Source: Eubacteriales bacterium (GTDB lineage: Bacteria > Bacillota > Clostridia > Oscillospirales > Oscillospiraceae). From it: DNA of 64,000 nt. The stretch spans positions 1 through 64,000 of the forward strand of contig JAUNPV010000011.1 of the NCBI GenBank assembly GCA_030536515.1, in the 5' to 3' direction. A program made the position numbers and the translations under genes. Shown here piece after piece: positions 15,820 through 27,283 of this stretch (the stretch's first letter is position 1; the number at the start of each line of letters is the position of its first letter). The notes below the pieces were generated by a model. It saw only the letters and a list, made by a program, of their open reading frames with translations, was not told where the DNA came from and ran no database searches.

Positions 15820-16605
15820 TCACCCCAGGGCCACGTCCAGGACCATCATCAGGGCGAAGCCCAGGGCGGTGGCCAGGGTGCCGATGTTGGTGTGGGGGGC
15901 GGCCTGGGATTCGGGGATCAGCTCCTCGATGACCACGTAGAGCATGGCTCCGGCGGCGAAGGAGAGAATGTAGGGCAGCACCGGGGTCACGAAGGCGGTC
16001 AGCGCAATGGTCACCAGGGCGCTGATGGGCTCCACCACCCCGGACAGGAAGCCCGCCCGGAAGGCCCGGCCCCGGCTCAGGCCCGTGCCCACCAGGGGCA
16101 TGGAAATCACCGCCCCCTCGGGGAAATTCTGAATGGCAATGCCCAGAGCCAGGACCAGGGCGCTGGCGGCGGACATCATCTCCCCGGACAGCGCCCCCGC
16201 CAGCACCACCCCCACGGCCATGCCCTCGGGGATGTTGTGCAGGGTCACCGCCAGCACCAGCATGGACGACCGGCCCAGGGAGCAGGGCGCACCCTCCGGG
16301 CAGGAATCGTTCAGGTGGAGGTGGGGGATGACGGTATCCAGCACCAGCAGGAAGGCCACGCCCCCCAGAAAGCCCACCACCGCCGGCACCCAGGCCACCG
16401 TCCCGGCGGCCCCGGCCATGTCAATGGCGGGAATCAGCAATGACCACACCGAGGCGGCAATCATCACCCCGGCAGCAAAGCCCAGCAGGGCCTTCTGGAC
16501 CCCGGATTTCAGCTCCTCCCGGAGAAAAAACACCATCCCGGCTCCCAGGGTGGTCCCCACCAGCGGCAGCAGCAGCCCCGGCAGAATTTTCATAACGTTT
16601 TGCAT
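15820..16605 (-). CDS. ZIP-family metal transporter (GufA/ZupT type)
   Basis: A 261-residue protein with eight predicted membrane helices. The ZIP signature helices are LAVTLHNIPEGMAVG and GIAIQNFPEGAVIS, containing the metal-binding His/Asn/Pro/Glu residues. A short His-containing loop (PHLHLNDSC) lies before them. It imports zinc or other divalent metals. The start at 16605 follows AAAGGGG by seven bases. A second ZIP paralogue lies at 58627-59334, so this organism has at least two such carriers here. Confidence 0.9.
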   Translation of the reverse strand: MQNVMKILPGLLLPLVGTTLGAGMVFFLREELKSGVQKALLGFAAGVMIAASVWSLLIPAIDMAGAAGTVAWVPAVVGFLGGVAFLLVLDTVIPHLHLNDSCPEGAPCSLGRSSMLVLAVTLHNIPEGMAVGVVLAGALSGEMMSAASALVLALGIAIQNFPEGAVISMPLVGTGLSRGRAFRAGFLSGVVEPISALVTIALTAFVTPVLPYILSFAAGAMLYVVIEELIPESQAAPHTNIGTLATALGFALMMVLDVALG

Positions 16606-16697
16606 AAGCATTCCCCTTTCCGTTTCTGCTTTCATTATAGTGGATGCCGGTGAAAAGTCAAGGCAGCTGGGTGGGCTGTTTTCCCATCTTTTCAGGT

Positions 16698-16760
16698 AGA
16701 AAACATGGGTGGCGGCCTGAGGGCAGGCCGCCCTACAGTTTTTGCTGAGCATAAGCACAT
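16698..16760. repeat. Solo end of the CTGAG-ATAAGCACA element
   Basis: Contains GGCGGCCTGAGGGCAGGCCGCCCTACAG and then CTGAG-CATAAGCACA, matching the right part of the element at 62384-62591. Only one end is present here. Confidence 0.6.
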
Positions 16761-16765
16761 TGACT

Positions 16766-16814
16766 TAAAAAAGCACCCATTGGCAGCATCCGAAGGTTCT
16801 GTCAATGGGTGTTT
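16766..16814 (-). terminator. Terminator of the arabinose operon
   Basis: ACACCCATTGACAG pairs with the CTG-CAATGGGTGC arm, and on the minus strand a T run follows (A run at 16767-16772). It lies directly after araD. Confidence 0.75.
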
Positions 16815-16822
16815 TGGGTCTG

Positions 16823-17521
16823 TCAGCCCTGGCCGTAGTAGGCGTTTTTTCCGTGCTTGCGCAGGTAGTGCTTGTCCAGCAGCTCCTGCTGCATCCGGCC
16901 CTGGGCGGGGTTCAGGCTCATGGCGTGGTAGTCCATGAAGGCGACCTCCTCCAGGACCACGGCGTTGTGGACGGCCTCCATGGCATCTTTGCCCCAGGCG
17001 AAGGGGCCGTGGGACTGGACCAGAACGGCGGGAATCTGGGCCGGGTCAATGCCCCGGACCCTGAAGGTCTCAATGATGACGTTGCCGGTCTCCCGCTCGT
17101 AGTCCACGGCAATCTCCCGGGGGGTCATCAGCCGGGTGCAGGGGATGTCTCCGTAGAAATAGTCCCCCTGGGTAGTGCCCATGGCCGGCACGTCCATGCC
17201 CGCCTGGGCAAAGGAGGTGGCCCACCGGGAGTGGGTGTGGACAATGCCCCCCAGGGCGGGGAAGGCGTTGTACAGGGCCACATGGGTGTCGGTGTCCGAG
17301 GAGGGCTTCCACTTTCCCTCCACTTTTTTCCCGGTGGCCAGACTCACCACCACCATGTCCTCGGCGGTCATATCGTCATAGCTGACACCGCTGGGCTTGA
17401 TGACCATGAGGCCGGATTCCCGGTCCACCTGGGACACATTGCCCCAGGTGAAGGTGACCATGCCGTATTTGGGCAGCAGCAGATTGGCTTGCAGTACCTT
17501 TTCTTTCAGTTCTTCTAACAT
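16823..17521 (-). CDS. araD: L-ribulose-5-phosphate 4-epimerase
   Basis: A 232-residue class II aldolase-family enzyme converting L-ribulose 5-phosphate to D-xylulose 5-phosphate, the last step feeding arabinose into the pentose phosphate pathway. Motifs: TWGNVS (about 26-31), KPSG (42-45), [11 protein letters not shown] and [14 protein letters not shown], with the metal-binding His pair. It is the last gene of the operon, separated from araA by a palindromic repeat (17551-17633). The length is normal. Confidence 0.96.
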   Translation of the reverse strand: MLEELKEKVLQANLLLPKYGMVTFTWGNVSQVDRESGLMVIKPSGVSYDDMTAEDMVVVSLATGKKVEGKWKPSSDTDTHVALYNAFPALGGIVHTHSRWATSFAQAGMDVPAMGTTQGDYFYGDIPCTRLMTPREIAVDYERETGNVIIETFRVRGIDPAQIPAVLVQSHGPFAWGKDAMEAVHNAVVLEEVAFMDYHAMSLNPAQGRMQQELLDKHYLRKHGKNAYYGQG

Positions 17522-17550
17522 ATCCGTTTCCTCACTGTGTCGTGTGCCTT

Positions 17551-17633
17551 GTAGGGGAGGGTCACTGACCCTCCCGTTTTTTAATTGGTGTGCCGGGCTG
17601 TCATCTGCGGGAGGGTCGGTGACCCTCCCCTAC
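17551..17633. repeat. GTAGGGGAGGGTC palindromic element between araA and araD
   Basis: GTAGGGGAGGGTCACTGACC at the left and its near complement ending CCCTCCCCTAC at 17633 form inverted ends, each of which also folds into its own small hairpin (GGAGGGTCactGACCCTCC). Related units occur at 41366-41860, 43313-43411 and 50404-50492. Confidence 0.75.
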
Positions 17634-17657
17634 AGATTGCATTCTTTCCCGGTTGGA

Positions 17658-19124
17658 TTACTTTAATTTCCAGGCCAAATCGTTCAGGAACAGCTCCTGC
17701 TCCAGCTTTTCCGGGGTGGTGTCCCGGCCGATGTGGACGAATTCAATGTCCATCATTCTTGCCCAGTCCCGCATCTGCTCCGCCGTCACGTCGTAGCTGA
17801 GCACCGTGTGGTGGGCGCCGCCGGCCATAATCCAGCACTCCACGCCGGTGGTGAGGCTGGGCTCCGCCTGCCACATGACTCTTGCCACCGGCAGGTTGGG
17901 CATGGGCATAATGGGCTTGACGCAGTGGATGTCCTGGCAGATCAGCCGCAGGCGGCCGCCCACGTCGATGAGGGAGACCACGATGGCGTCCCCTTCCTTG
18001 CCCTCGAACACCAGCCGGGCCGGGTCCTTTTCGTTCATGCCGATGCCTAAGGGATGGGTCTCAATCCGGGGCCGTCCGGCGGCCAGGCTGGGGCAGACCT
18101 CCAGCATATGGGCGCCCAGGGAGTATTCCCGGCCCTCCACCAGATGGTAGGTGTAGTCCTCCATGAAGGCGGAGGCGCCGTTGCCGTTTTCGCCCATGGC
18201 CTTCATAATGGCGGTCATGGCGCTGACCTTCCAGTCGCCCTCGCCGCCGTAGCCGTAGCCCTGGGCCATCAGGTGCTGGGAGGCCAGGCCCGGCAGCTGC
18301 TCCATGCCGTACAGGTCCTGGAAGGTGTTGGAGAAGGCCATGCAGCCCTCGGCCTCCAGCATCTTCTTCATGGCAATTTCTTCCCTGGCCTGATAGCGGA
18401 CAGCCTCAGTGTTCCCGGTGGCGATGTCATAGTCGGCGGTGTACTGGGCGACCAAGGCATCGATTTCCGCCTCGGTGACGGCGTTCATCTCTTTGACCAG
18501 GTCGCCCACGGCCCAGGTGTTCACCTGCCAGCCCAGCTTCATCTGGACCTCCACCTTGTCGCCCTCGGTGACGGCCACCTCCCGCATATTGTCGCCAAAG
18601 CGCATGACCTTCATGTCCCTGGACACGGCCACGCCAACGGCGGCCTTCATCCAGGCGGCAATCCGGGCCTGAACGTCCTCATTTTCCCAGTAACCGGCGA
18701 TGACCTTCCGGGGGGCTCTGAGCCGGGCACCGATGAAGCCGTGCTCCCGGTCGCCGTGGGCGGCCTGGTTCAGGTTCATAAAGTCCATGTCGATGTCCTC
18801 GTTGGGAATCTCCCGGTTATACTGGGTGGCAAAGTGGCACCAGGGCTTCTGGAGGCTGGCCAGGCCGTTGATCCACATTTTGCTGGGGGAGAAGGTGTGG
18901 CACCAGGTGACGATGCCGGCGCAGCTGTCGTCGTAGTTGGCCTCCCGGATAATCCGGGTAATCTGGGCATTGCTCATGGCGGTGACCTTGTAGACCAGGG
19001 GGAAGGGCAGATTTGCGCTCATCTTCCGGGCCATTTCGGCAGCCCGCTGGGCAACGGTCTCCAGAACCTCAGGGCCGTACAGGGACTGGGAGCCGACGAC
19101 AAACCAAAATTCGTACTTTTTCAT
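17658..19124 (-). CDS. araA: L-arabinose isomerase
   Basis: A 488-residue isomerase converting L-arabinose to L-ribulose. It opens with KKYEFWFVVGSQSLYGPEVL, the standard AraA start. Active-site regions include SNTFQDLYGMEQLPGLASQH, AFMEDYTYHL and GAHHTVLSY, which carry the Glu and His residues binding Mn2+. I chose ATG 19124 because AGGAAAA precedes it. An in-frame ATG five codons earlier overlaps the kinase stop as TAATG but lacks a Shine-Dalgarno. Confidence 0.97.
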   Translation of the reverse strand: MKKYEFWFVVGSQSLYGPEVLETVAQRAAEMARKMSANLPFPLVYKVTAMSNAQITRIIREANYDDSCAGIVTWCHTFSPSKMWINGLASLQKPWCHFATQYNREIPNEDIDMDFMNLNQAAHGDREHGFIGARLRAPRKVIAGYWENEDVQARIAAWMKAAVGVAVSRDMKVMRFGDNMREVAVTEGDKVEVQMKLGWQVNTWAVGDLVKEMNAVTEAEIDALVAQYTADYDIATGNTEAVRYQAREEIAMKKMLEAEGCMAFSNTFQDLYGMEQLPGLASQHLMAQGYGYGGEGDWKVSAMTAIMKAMGENGNGASAFMEDYTYHLVEGREYSLGAHMLEVCPSLAAGRPRIETHPLGIGMNEKDPARLVFEGKEGDAIVVSLIDVGGRLRLICQDIHCVKPIMPMPNLPVARVMWQAEPSLTTGVECWIMAGGAHHTVLSYDVTAEQMRDWARMMDIEFVHIGRDTTPEKLEQELFLNDLAWKLK

Positions 19125-19138
19125 AGCATTTTTCCTCA

Positions 19139-20656
19139 TTAAATGGATTCTACGGCGGTGCGCTGGGCGGCCAGGCCGTTTTTGTAGCGGGTCAGGTAGG
19201 CGTTGAATCCGGCGGCATCCTCCGGCTCCGGGGCCAGGGTCACGCTCTTGGTGGAGGCAAAGACCCGGCTGCTCAGGAACTGCTCCAGGGTCATGCCGTT
19301 TTTCTCGGCCATGTAGGCGGCCAGCAGGGCCATGCCGTAGGGGCCGCCCTCTCCGGCGGTCTCCATGACGGTGACCGGGGCGTTGCAGGCGGCGGCCATG
19401 TACTTCTGGCCCACCACCGGGGTCTTGAACAGGCCGCCGTGGCCGGTGAGACTGTCAATGGCCACGCCCTCGTCGGCCAGGATGTCCATGCCGATTTTCA
19501 GGGTGGACATGGTGGCGTAGAGCTGGGACCGGAGGAAATTGGCCAGGGTGAAGGCGCTGTCCGGGCGGCGGACCACCATGGGGCGGCCCTCGTCCAGGTG
19601 GGTGACACCCTCGCCTGCCAGATAATTGTAGGTCAGCACGCCGCCGCAGTCCGGCTCGCCCAGCAGGGAGTACTGGTACAGCCGGGTGTAGAGCTCGTTG
19701 GTGGTGGGCTGGGCCCCAAAGAGGTTGGCAACCTCCTTCAAAACACCCACCCAGGCGTTCATGTCATTGGTGCAGTTGTTGCAGTGGACCATGGCCACGG
19801 CCTTGCCGGTGGGGGTGGTCACCAGGTCGATTTCGGGATAGACCCTTTTCAGCGGCCGCTCCAGCACCACCATGGAGAAAATGGAGGTACCGGCGGACAC
19901 GTTGCCGGTCCGGGGGGCCACGGCGTTGGTGGCCGTCATGCCGGTGCCTGCATCGCCCTCGGCGGGGGCAAAGGGGATGCCGGGGGCCAGCAGGTTATCC
20001 AGCAGGGCTGCGCCCCGGTCGCTGAGCACACCGGCAAACTCACCGGCCACCAGCACCTGGGGCAGCAGCTCCCGGATGCTCCAGCGCTGGTCCGCTGTGA
20101 GGGCCTCGAATTTGCGGAGCATTTCCTCGTCATAGTCGTTGGTTTCCGAGTCGATGGGGAACATACCGCTGGCCTCGCCCACGCCGATGGCGTTGACCCC
20201 GGTGAGCATGAAGTGGACGTAGCCTGCCAGGGTGGTGATGTGGGCGATGCGGGGCACATGGTCCTCCCCGTTCAGCACCGCCTGGTACAGGTGGGCAATG
20301 GACCAGCGCTGGGGGATGTTGAAGCCGAATTCGGCGGTCAGGCGCTGGGCGGCCTGGGCGGTGATGGTGTTCTGCCAGGTCCGGAAGGGAGTCAGCAGGT
20401 TCCAGTTTTCGTCAAAGGCCAGGTAGCCGTGCATCATGGCGGACACGCCCATGGCGGCCACGGTCTCCCGGTTCTGGAGGCCCGACAGGGCGGCCTTCAG
20501 GCCGGTCCAGACCTCGTCCAGAGAATAGGTCCAGATGCCGTTTTCGTAGGTGCTCTTCCAGGTATAGTCCCCGGAGGAGGCGGGGGCCAGCTGCTCGTCC
20601 ACCGCCACCGCCTTGATGCGGGTGGAGCCCAGCTCGATGCCAAGATAGGTTTTCAT
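19139..20656 (-). CDS. FGGY-family sugar kinase, probable L-ribulokinase
   Basis: A 505-residue carbohydrate kinase of the FGGY family, with an N-terminal phosphate-binding motif ([15 protein letters not shown]), the middle region [12 protein letters not shown] and a C-terminal [15 protein letters not shown]. By sequence it looks like the xylulokinase-like subgroup rather than classical AraB. Its position between araA and the sugar importer in one operon makes phosphorylation of L-ribulose the likely role. Shine-Dalgarno AAAGGAGAGAGCC. It overlaps araA by one base when the upstream araA ATG is considered. Confidence 0.88.
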   Translation of the reverse strand: MKTYLGIELGSTRIKAVAVDEQLAPASSGDYTWKSTYENGIWTYSLDEVWTGLKAALSGLQNRETVAAMGVSAMMHGYLAFDENWNLLTPFRTWQNTITAQAAQRLTAEFGFNIPQRWSIAHLYQAVLNGEDHVPRIAHITTLAGYVHFMLTGVNAIGVGEASGMFPIDSETNDYDEEMLRKFEALTADQRWSIRELLPQVLVAGEFAGVLSDRGAALLDNLLAPGIPFAPAEGDAGTGMTATNAVAPRTGNVSAGTSIFSMVVLERPLKRVYPEIDLVTTPTGKAVAMVHCNNCTNDMNAWVGVLKEVANLFGAQPTTNELYTRLYQYSLLGEPDCGGVLTYNYLAGEGVTHLDEGRPMVVRRPDSAFTLANFLRSQLYATMSTLKIGMDILADEGVAIDSLTGHGGLFKTPVVGQKYMAAACNAPVTVMETAGEGGPYGMALLAAYMAEKNGMTLEQFLSSRVFASTKSVTLAPEPEDAAGFNAYLTRYKNGLAAQRTAVESI

Positions 20657-20669
20657 AGGCTCTCTCCTT

Positions 20670-21713
20670 TTATTTGCTCTTGCCCTTGCGGCGCAGGACC
20701 AGGCTCTGAATCACCAGGAACAGGCAGATCATGGCCGCCACGGTGATGTTGGTCCACCAGGCCTCATCCAGGCCCAGGGAGGCCACGATATTCTTGATGG
20801 TGCTCAGAGACAGCACGCCGAAGAAGGTGCCAACGATATTGCCGACACCGCCGGTGAGCATGGTGCCGCCGATGATGGAGGAGGCAATGGCGTTCATTTC
20901 AGCGCCTGCGGCGTGGGAGGGCGAGCCGGAGCCCACGTGGAGGAAGTAGACAAAGCCGCCGATACCGGCCAGCACGCTGCACAGCACATGGGCCAGGAAC
21001 CGGGTCCGGCGCACGTTGATGCCCAGCATATTGGCGCTCTGGGCGTTGCCGCCCACGGCGTAGAAATTCCGGCCCAGCTTGGTCCAGCGCAGGAGGATAA
21101 ACAGGACAATCACCGTGACGATGGCCACAATCACGCCGATTTCCACATAGGCGGGGACGTATTTGCCCAGCTTGTTGATGGAGCCAAGGCCGGGAACGTA
21201 GATGCGGGTGGCCTTCAGAGCCTGGAAGCCCTCGTGCTCTACGTTGAACTGGGTGGCGTTGACGATGGTGGTCATGCCCTTGGCGAAGAACATACCCGCC
21301 AGGGTGACGATGAAGGGCTGAATCTCCAGGTAGGCCACCAGGAAGCCCTGGACCAGGCCGAACAGCAGTCCGATGCCCAGAGCCATGACCACAGCGGTGG
21401 CCACGCTGCCGCCGCTGTAGTCCAGATGAACGGCGCAGCTCATGCACACCAGGGCCGTCAGGGTGCCAACGGAGATATCGATGCCGCCGGTAATCATCAC
21501 CAGGCTCATGCCGCAGGCCAGGATGATGAGGCTGGCGTTTTCGTTGAGGATGTTGAAGAAGGTCTGGGGCTTCAGGAAGCCTGCACCCAGAAACACCACC
21601 GCCGCCGCATACATAGCGAAAAACACGCACACGGTGATGATGAGCAGCAGGTTGGTATCGGACATACTGCCCCGGGGCTTCAGACGCTTGGTTTGGGCAT
21701 TCAGCTCAGGCAT
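20670..21713 (-). CDS. Sugar ABC transporter permease (YjfF/RbsC type)
   Basis: A 347-residue permease of the ribose/galactofuranose class with about ten membrane helices. It has the conserved [19 protein letters not shown] and the loop [19 protein letters not shown]. It pairs with the permease encoded one base upstream to form a heterodimeric channel, as in the E. coli YtfQRT-YjfF and Shewanella arabinose (AraUVWZ) systems. L-arabinose or a small oligosaccharide is the likely cargo, from its operon with araA and araD. Confidence 0.9.
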   Translation of the reverse strand: MPELNAQTKRLKPRGSMSDTNLLLIITVCVFFAMYAAAVVFLGAGFLKPQTFFNILNENASLIILACGMSLVMITGGIDISVGTLTALVCMSCAVHLDYSGGSVATAVVMALGIGLLFGLVQGFLVAYLEIQPFIVTLAGMFFAKGMTTIVNATQFNVEHEGFQALKATRIYVPGLGSINKLGKYVPAYVEIGVIVAIVTVIVLFILLRWTKLGRNFYAVGGNAQSANMLGINVRRTRFLAHVLCSVLAGIGGFVYFLHVGSGSPSHAAGAEMNAIASSIIGGTMLTGGVGNIVGTFFGVLSLSTIKNIVASLGLDEAWWTNITVAAMICLFLVIQSLVLRRKGKSK

Positions 21714-21714
21714 A

Positions 21715-22817
21715 TCAGGCCGCCTCCTTCTTAATCTTGGGATTGTGGGTCAGTTCCTTCCAGGCGGCCGCCATTTTCTCGCGGAACACCGGGGCGCTGA
21801 GCACCACCAGGATGATGACCACCACCGCCTTGTAGGCAGGCAGGGCGCTGGACACCACGTTGAATTTATACAGGGTGGTGGTGAGGAACTGGATGACATA
21901 GGCGCCCAGGATGGAGGCGGTCATGTTGAACTTGCCGCCGCTGAGGGCGTTGCCGCCCAGGGCCACCGCCAGAATGGCGTCCATTTCGATGTCCTTGGCC
22001 ACCACGGAGTAGTTGATGCTGGAAAAGCGGCTGACCTTGATGAAGCCGGCCACGGCCACGCACAGGCCCAGAATCACATAGGTCACCAGCTTCACCACGG
22101 CGGGGTCCATGCCGTTGAGCCGGGAGGCGTGGGGGTTGATGCCCACGGCCTGGGTATACAGGCCCAGGGTGGTGAATTTCAGGGCCAGGGCAATGAGAAT
22201 CATGCAGGCCACCGCAATGAACACCGGGGTGGGAATGGGGATGCCGGGGATGAAGTTGCCGAAGTAGCCGAAGACGGCATCGCTGATGATGGGCAGCTCG
22301 TTGTTGTTAATCCAGGCGGCGATGGAGCGGCCTGCGGTGAACATAATGAGGGTTGCCACCATGGGCTGAATCTTGAAGTAGGCAACCAATGTGCCGTTGA
22401 AGGCACCAAAGAGCATGGACACCACGCAGCACACCAGGAAGGCCACCCAGATGGGGGCCTGGAGCATCTCAGGCCGGGACTCGGTGCCGCACAGCACCCG
22501 CAGCACCACGCTGCCTGCAATGGCGATGGTTGCGCCCACGGAGATATCCTGTCCGCCGGAGGCAGCGGTGACCAGGGTCATGCCGATGGCGAGGATTGCC
22601 AGCTCCGAGGCGTTGTCCAGAATGGTGATGAGATAGCCGGACAGCACCGGGTCGCCGGCGGCGCTGTAGCCCAATTCGATTGCGAAGAAGGAGGGGTCTG
22701 CGATCAGGTTGAAAACCACCAAAATCAGCAGTGCCGCCAGGGGAATGAAAATCTGCTTGCGGACCAGGGCCTTCAGGGCCGATCCGGTTTTCTGATGCAG
22801 GGGCGTTTTGGTCTGGG

Positions 22818-22821
<4 letters not shown>
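21715..22821 (-). CDS. Sugar ABC transporter permease (YtfT type)
   Basis: A 368-residue RbsC-class permease. It has AASGGQDISVGATIAIAGSVVLR and the loop TTLGLYTQAVGINPHASRLNG, and is longer than its partner by an N-terminal basic head. It overlaps the ATPase gene as ATGA, with a GGAGGTGACAAATC ribosome-binding site inside the ATPase end. It belongs to the arabinose importer. Confidence 0.9.
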
Positions 22822-24335
<1,514 letters not shown>

Positions 24336-24365
24336 GATAGTCGCCTCCATTCGTATTTTGCTGCA

Positions 24366-24414
24366 AGAAAAAAGGCAGGCGGTGCGGATATGCGGATATA
24401 TCCGTACCGCCTGC
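24366..24414 (-). terminator. Intra-operon terminator/attenuator after the sugar-binding protein gene
   Basis: GCAGGCGGTGCGGATAT pairs with ATATCCGTACCGCCTGC (24375-24414), and on the minus strand a T-rich run follows (24366-24373). It probably lets the binding-protein message exceed that of the downstream transporter and enzyme genes. Confidence 0.75.
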
Positions 24415-24427
24415 TGGTTAGATTAAA

Positions 24428-25465
24428 TTAGATGCCGTAGTTATCCACGTCTTCCTGGGTGATAGTGGAAGCGTCGAAGCCCTTCTCGTCCATAACGACG
24501 ACCTTCTCAGCAGGCGCATTGCCGGCCTCCAGGCCCATGATGATGTCGTGGATGTAGGAAGCCTGGAAGGGGTTGCACTGGCCGTCGTAGTTCCAGTTGC
24601 CAGCCAGCAGCTCCTCCAGAGCCCACTTGTTGCAGTCAAAGCCCATGACGATCACATCGCCGTCCACACCGTGGGAGATGTTGGCCTTGTCCAGAGCAGC
24701 CACAGCGCCCTTGGCCATGTCGTCGTTCTCTGCGTAGATGACGTTGAACTCCTTGCCGGAGTCGATGACGGCCTGGACAATCTGCTGAGCGGTCTCAGCG
24801 TTCCACTCGGCGGTCTGCTGGGTGACCATGTTCCAGTTGTCGTTGGCGGCGACCATCTCGTCCAGAGCGCCGGTACGGCCGATCTGAGCAGCGGAGCCCA
24901 TCACACCCTGGATGTGGATGACGTTGTAGACGTCCTTGTTCTGGGAAGCCAGCCAGTCAACGGCGGTCTGGCCTTCCTTGGCCATGTCGGAAACGATGGA
25001 GGCAACGTACAGGCTCTCGTCAGCGTCGATGGTACGGTCGAACAGGATGACCTGGATGCCGGCATCCTGAGCGTCGCGCAGAACGGAATCCCAGCCGGAG
25101 GTGCCGGCGGCGGACAGCAGCAGGTAGTCAACCTCGTCCTGGATGAACTTCTGGGCGGCGGCAATCTGCTCGTCGTTCTTCAGGCTGTAAGCGAAGGAGG
25201 CCTCGTAGCCGTTCTCGGCGGTGAAGGTGTTCTTCATGTCTCTGTCGTTGGCGGTACGGTAGCCGGACTCGTTGGGGTCGTTGTTGATGATGCCGACCTT
25301 GATGAGCTCAGCGGGAGCCTCGGGGGCCTCGGTAGCAGCGGGGGCTTCGGTGGCGGGGGCGTCGGCCTTGGGGGCCTCGGTGGCGGGGGCGGCAGCGGGA
25401 GCGCCGCAGGCGGCCAGGCTCATAACCAGCATCAGGGCCAGGAGCATCGCAATCAGTTTCTTCAT
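24428..25465 (-). CDS. Sugar-binding lipoprotein of the arabinose importer (YtfQ type)
   Basis: A 345-residue lipoprotein with signal peptide and lipobox LAAC (Cys20), then an Ala/Pro/Thr/Glu tether (about 21-53). The type I periplasmic-binding domain has KVGIINNDPNESGYR, GWDSVLRDAQDAGIQVILFD and VIHIQGVMGSAAQIGRTGAL. It is closest in style to YtfQ/AraU binding proteins for pentoses or galactofuranose. It is the first gene of the operon, with Shine-Dalgarno GAGGAAA. A shorter paralogue belonging to a sensor operon lies at 27678-28649. Confidence 0.93.
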   Translation of the reverse strand: MKKLIAMLLALMLVMSLAACGAPAAAPATEAPKADAPATEAPAATEAPEAPAELIKVGIINNDPNESGYRTANDRDMKNTFTAENGYEASFAYSLKNDEQIAAAQKFIQDEVDYLLLSAAGTSGWDSVLRDAQDAGIQVILFDRTIDADESLYVASIVSDMAKEGQTAVDWLASQNKDVYNVIHIQGVMGSAAQIGRTGALDEMVAANDNWNMVTQQTAEWNAETAQQIVQAVIDSGKEFNVIYAENDDMAKGAVAALDKANISHGVDGDVIVMGFDCNKWALEELLAGNWNYDGQCNPFQASYIHDIIMGLEAGNAPAEKVVVMDEKGFDASTITQEDVDNYGI

Positions 25466-25515
25466 TGTTTTTTCCTCACTTTCAAATTTTCCCGGGGGAC
25501 TGCGTCCCTGCGGGG

Positions 25516-25555
25516 TTTGTACCTGTATTATGGAGCGAAACGGCGGGAAAGTCAA
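25516..25555 (-). promoter_or_regulatory. Promoter of the arabinose operon with overlapping AraR-like site
   Basis: Minus strand: TTGACT (25555-25550), 17-bp spacer, CATAAT (25532-25527). TTTGTACCTGTATTAT (25516-25531), which resembles the AraR box ATTTGTACGTACAAAT, covers the -10. A second partial match (AATATACAATACAAATT) lies at 25579-25595. The rest of 25556-25929 is AT-rich regulatory DNA without a gene, ending in the araR -10 box TATAAT (25895-25900). Confidence 0.6.
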
Positions 25556-25929
25556 CGGCGGACGGACGGTTTCGCTTGAATATACAATACAAATTTTAGC
25601 CGCTTTTTCGTGATGCGTACCAATTTTCAGTTTCCCCCTTCCGGTTGTTTGATATTTTACGATTTTTACGAAAATTTGTTGAATATTTTACAATTCAGTC
25701 CCCCTTTGGTCCGGCTGCGGCCTTGTGAAAACGCAGAGCCGGACCAATCTTCTTTGAAATTTTTCCTGGAAAGTGGGAAAATTTCCGAAAAAACTTTTGG
25801 CTTCCCGGGGTATATTTTCACTTTTTCCGTACACAATTCGAAACACCTTAAGTATCTCAACCAAATTTTACTCCACATTAGCCCCGCTTTCTGCTATAAT
25901 ATACAAAACAAGCGAAGGAGGCGGCGAGT

Positions 25930-26997
25930 ATGGCGCTTAAATACCGGGTTCTGGCCCAGCTGCTGCGGGAGGGGATTGCCACCCACGAAAACGAACGGGG
26001 CTACCGGCTGCCCACCGAGCGGGAGCTCAGCGAGCGGTATCACATGAGCCGCCAGACCGTCCGCCACGCTCTGGAGCTGCTGGCCCAGGAGGGTCTCATC
26101 CAGAAGCGCCAGGGCAGCGGGGCCTACATCACCGGCCGCCAGTCTCCGGCCGCCATGGAAATCGCCGTGATTACCACCTTTGTGGACGAGTACATCTTCC
26201 CCAGCCTGCTGCACGACATGGAATCGGTGCTCCAGCACCACGGCTACCGGCTCCGGGTCCACGTGACCCTGAACCAGGTGTCGGCGGAGCGGGAGATTCT
26301 CCGGTCCCTTCTGGAGCGGCCGGTGGGAGGCATTCTGGTGGAGGGCTCCAAAACCGCCCTGCCCACCCCCAACGCCGATTTGTACCAGAAGCTCCACCGG
26401 ATGCACATTCCCATCGTCTTTTTCCAGGGCAGCTACGGGAGCCTCTCCCACATCCCCGCCGTCACCGACGACAACTACGCCGGCGGCTGCCGCCTGGCCC
26501 AGTACCTCATGGAAAAGGGCCACCGGGCCATCGGCGGCATTTTCAAAAGCGACGACGCCCAGGGCCCGGAGCGCTACAGCGGCGCTGTGTGCGCCCTCCG
26601 GGATGCGGGGCTTCCTCTGCCGGACCACCGAATCTGCTGGTACGACACCGACCAGCGCAGGCAGATTGTGGACGAAAAAAACACCGCCCTGCTGGCCGGG
26701 TTCCTGTCCCAGCGGCTGGCCGGTGTCACGGGCATCATCTGCTACAACGACGAAATTGCCTTCCACCTGATTCAGGTGCTGCTGGCCCAGGGCCTCCGGG
26801 TGCCCCGGGACGTGGCGGTGGTCAGCTTTGACAACAGCTACTACAGCCAAATCAGCCCCGTGTCCATCACCTCCCTGGGCCACCAGGGCTGCCGCATGGG
26901 CGCCGAGGCCGCCCGGGCCCTGCTGCTCCAGCTCCAGGGCCGCCCCAGCCGCTCAGCGGTCCTCCCCTGGGAGCTGATGGTCCGGGACAGCGGCTGA
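25930..26997 (+). CDS. araR: AraR-type arabinose repressor (GntR HTH plus LacI-like domain)
   Basis: A 355-residue chimeric regulator. A GntR-type winged helix occupies residues 5-70 (RLPTERELSERYHMSRQTVRHALELL, then GSGAYIT), fused to a LacI/periplasmic-binding-like effector domain ending ISPVSITSLGHQGCRMGAEAA. This domain order is the hallmark of AraR, which releases DNA when it binds L-arabinose. It is transcribed divergently from the arabinose operon and AraR-like half sites lie between them. It begins after GGAGGCGGCGAGT. Identity as AraR rests on domain layout and context. Confidence 0.9.
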   Translation: MALKYRVLAQLLREGIATHENERGYRLPTERELSERYHMSRQTVRHALELLAQEGLIQKRQGSGAYITGRQSPAAMEIAVITTFVDEYIFPSLLHDMESVLQHHGYRLRVHVTLNQVSAEREILRSLLERPVGGILVEGSKTALPTPNADLYQKLHRMHIPIVFFQGSYGSLSHIPAVTDDNYAGGCRLAQYLMEKGHRAIGGIFKSDDAQGPERYSGAVCALRDAGLPLPDHRICWYDTDQRRQIVDEKNTALLAGFLSQRLAGVTGIICYNDEIAFHLIQVLLAQGLRVPRDVAVVSFDNSYYSQISPVSITSLGHQGCRMGAEAARALLLQLQGRPSRSAVLPWELMVRDSG

Positions 26998-27012
26998 TTC
27001 CCCGCAATACGG

Positions 27013-27049
27013 AAATCCCCCTTTGACCGCTGGCCAAAGAGGGATTTTT
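27013..27049 (+). terminator. Terminator of araR
   Basis: AAATCCCCCTTTG pairs with CAAAGAGGGATTT and is followed by T residues (27044-27049). Confidence 0.8.
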
Positions 27050-27061
27050 CTTCGCATTTTG

Positions 27062-27090
27062 TTGACAATTTCTGTCAGATTTGGTACGAT
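27062..27090 (+). promoter_or_regulatory. Promoter of the type I toxin mRNA
   Basis: TTGACA (27062-27067), 17-bp spacer, TACGAT (27085-27090). Transcription would start near 27097, giving a leader of about 100 nt with strong hairpins before the toxin start codon. Confidence 0.7.
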
Positions 27091-27199
27091 AACACCGGTC
27101 CCATCGGGACCCAGGGTGCTGTCTTAGATTCAGGCGGTCATGCCCCCATCTTCGGGGGCGCTTCTTTGCCCCCAGTTCGCAGGAAAGGGGGGCTGTCCC

Positions 27200-27283
27200 A
27201 TGAGTACATCCGAAGTTTTAGAGCTTTGTCTTGTAATCATCGGCATTGTCAACCTGGTTTACCAGATTACAAAAAAGAAGTAA
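27200..27283 (+). CDS. 27-residue membrane toxin of a type I toxin-antitoxin locus
   Basis: The peptide MSTSEVLELCLVIIGIVNLV followed by YQITKKK has one predicted membrane helix and a lysine tail, the form of Fst/Ldr and holin-like type I toxins. AGGAAAGGGGGG precedes the ATG. The mRNA has its own promoter and a structured leader. An antisense RNA is transcribed toward it from the other strand, and the two share a terminator region. The leader sequence at 27112-27147 is repeated in inverted orientation at 27322-27357, so both RNAs carry related 5' segments, as in the par (fst) locus of enterococci. Toxicity is inferred, not shown. Confidence 0.72.
   Translation: MSTSEVLELCLVIIGIVNLVYQITKKK

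Noticed and set aside
17531-17666. Short frames over the element between araD and araA
   Set aside because: They are translations of a palindromic repeat and are not conserved between its copies.
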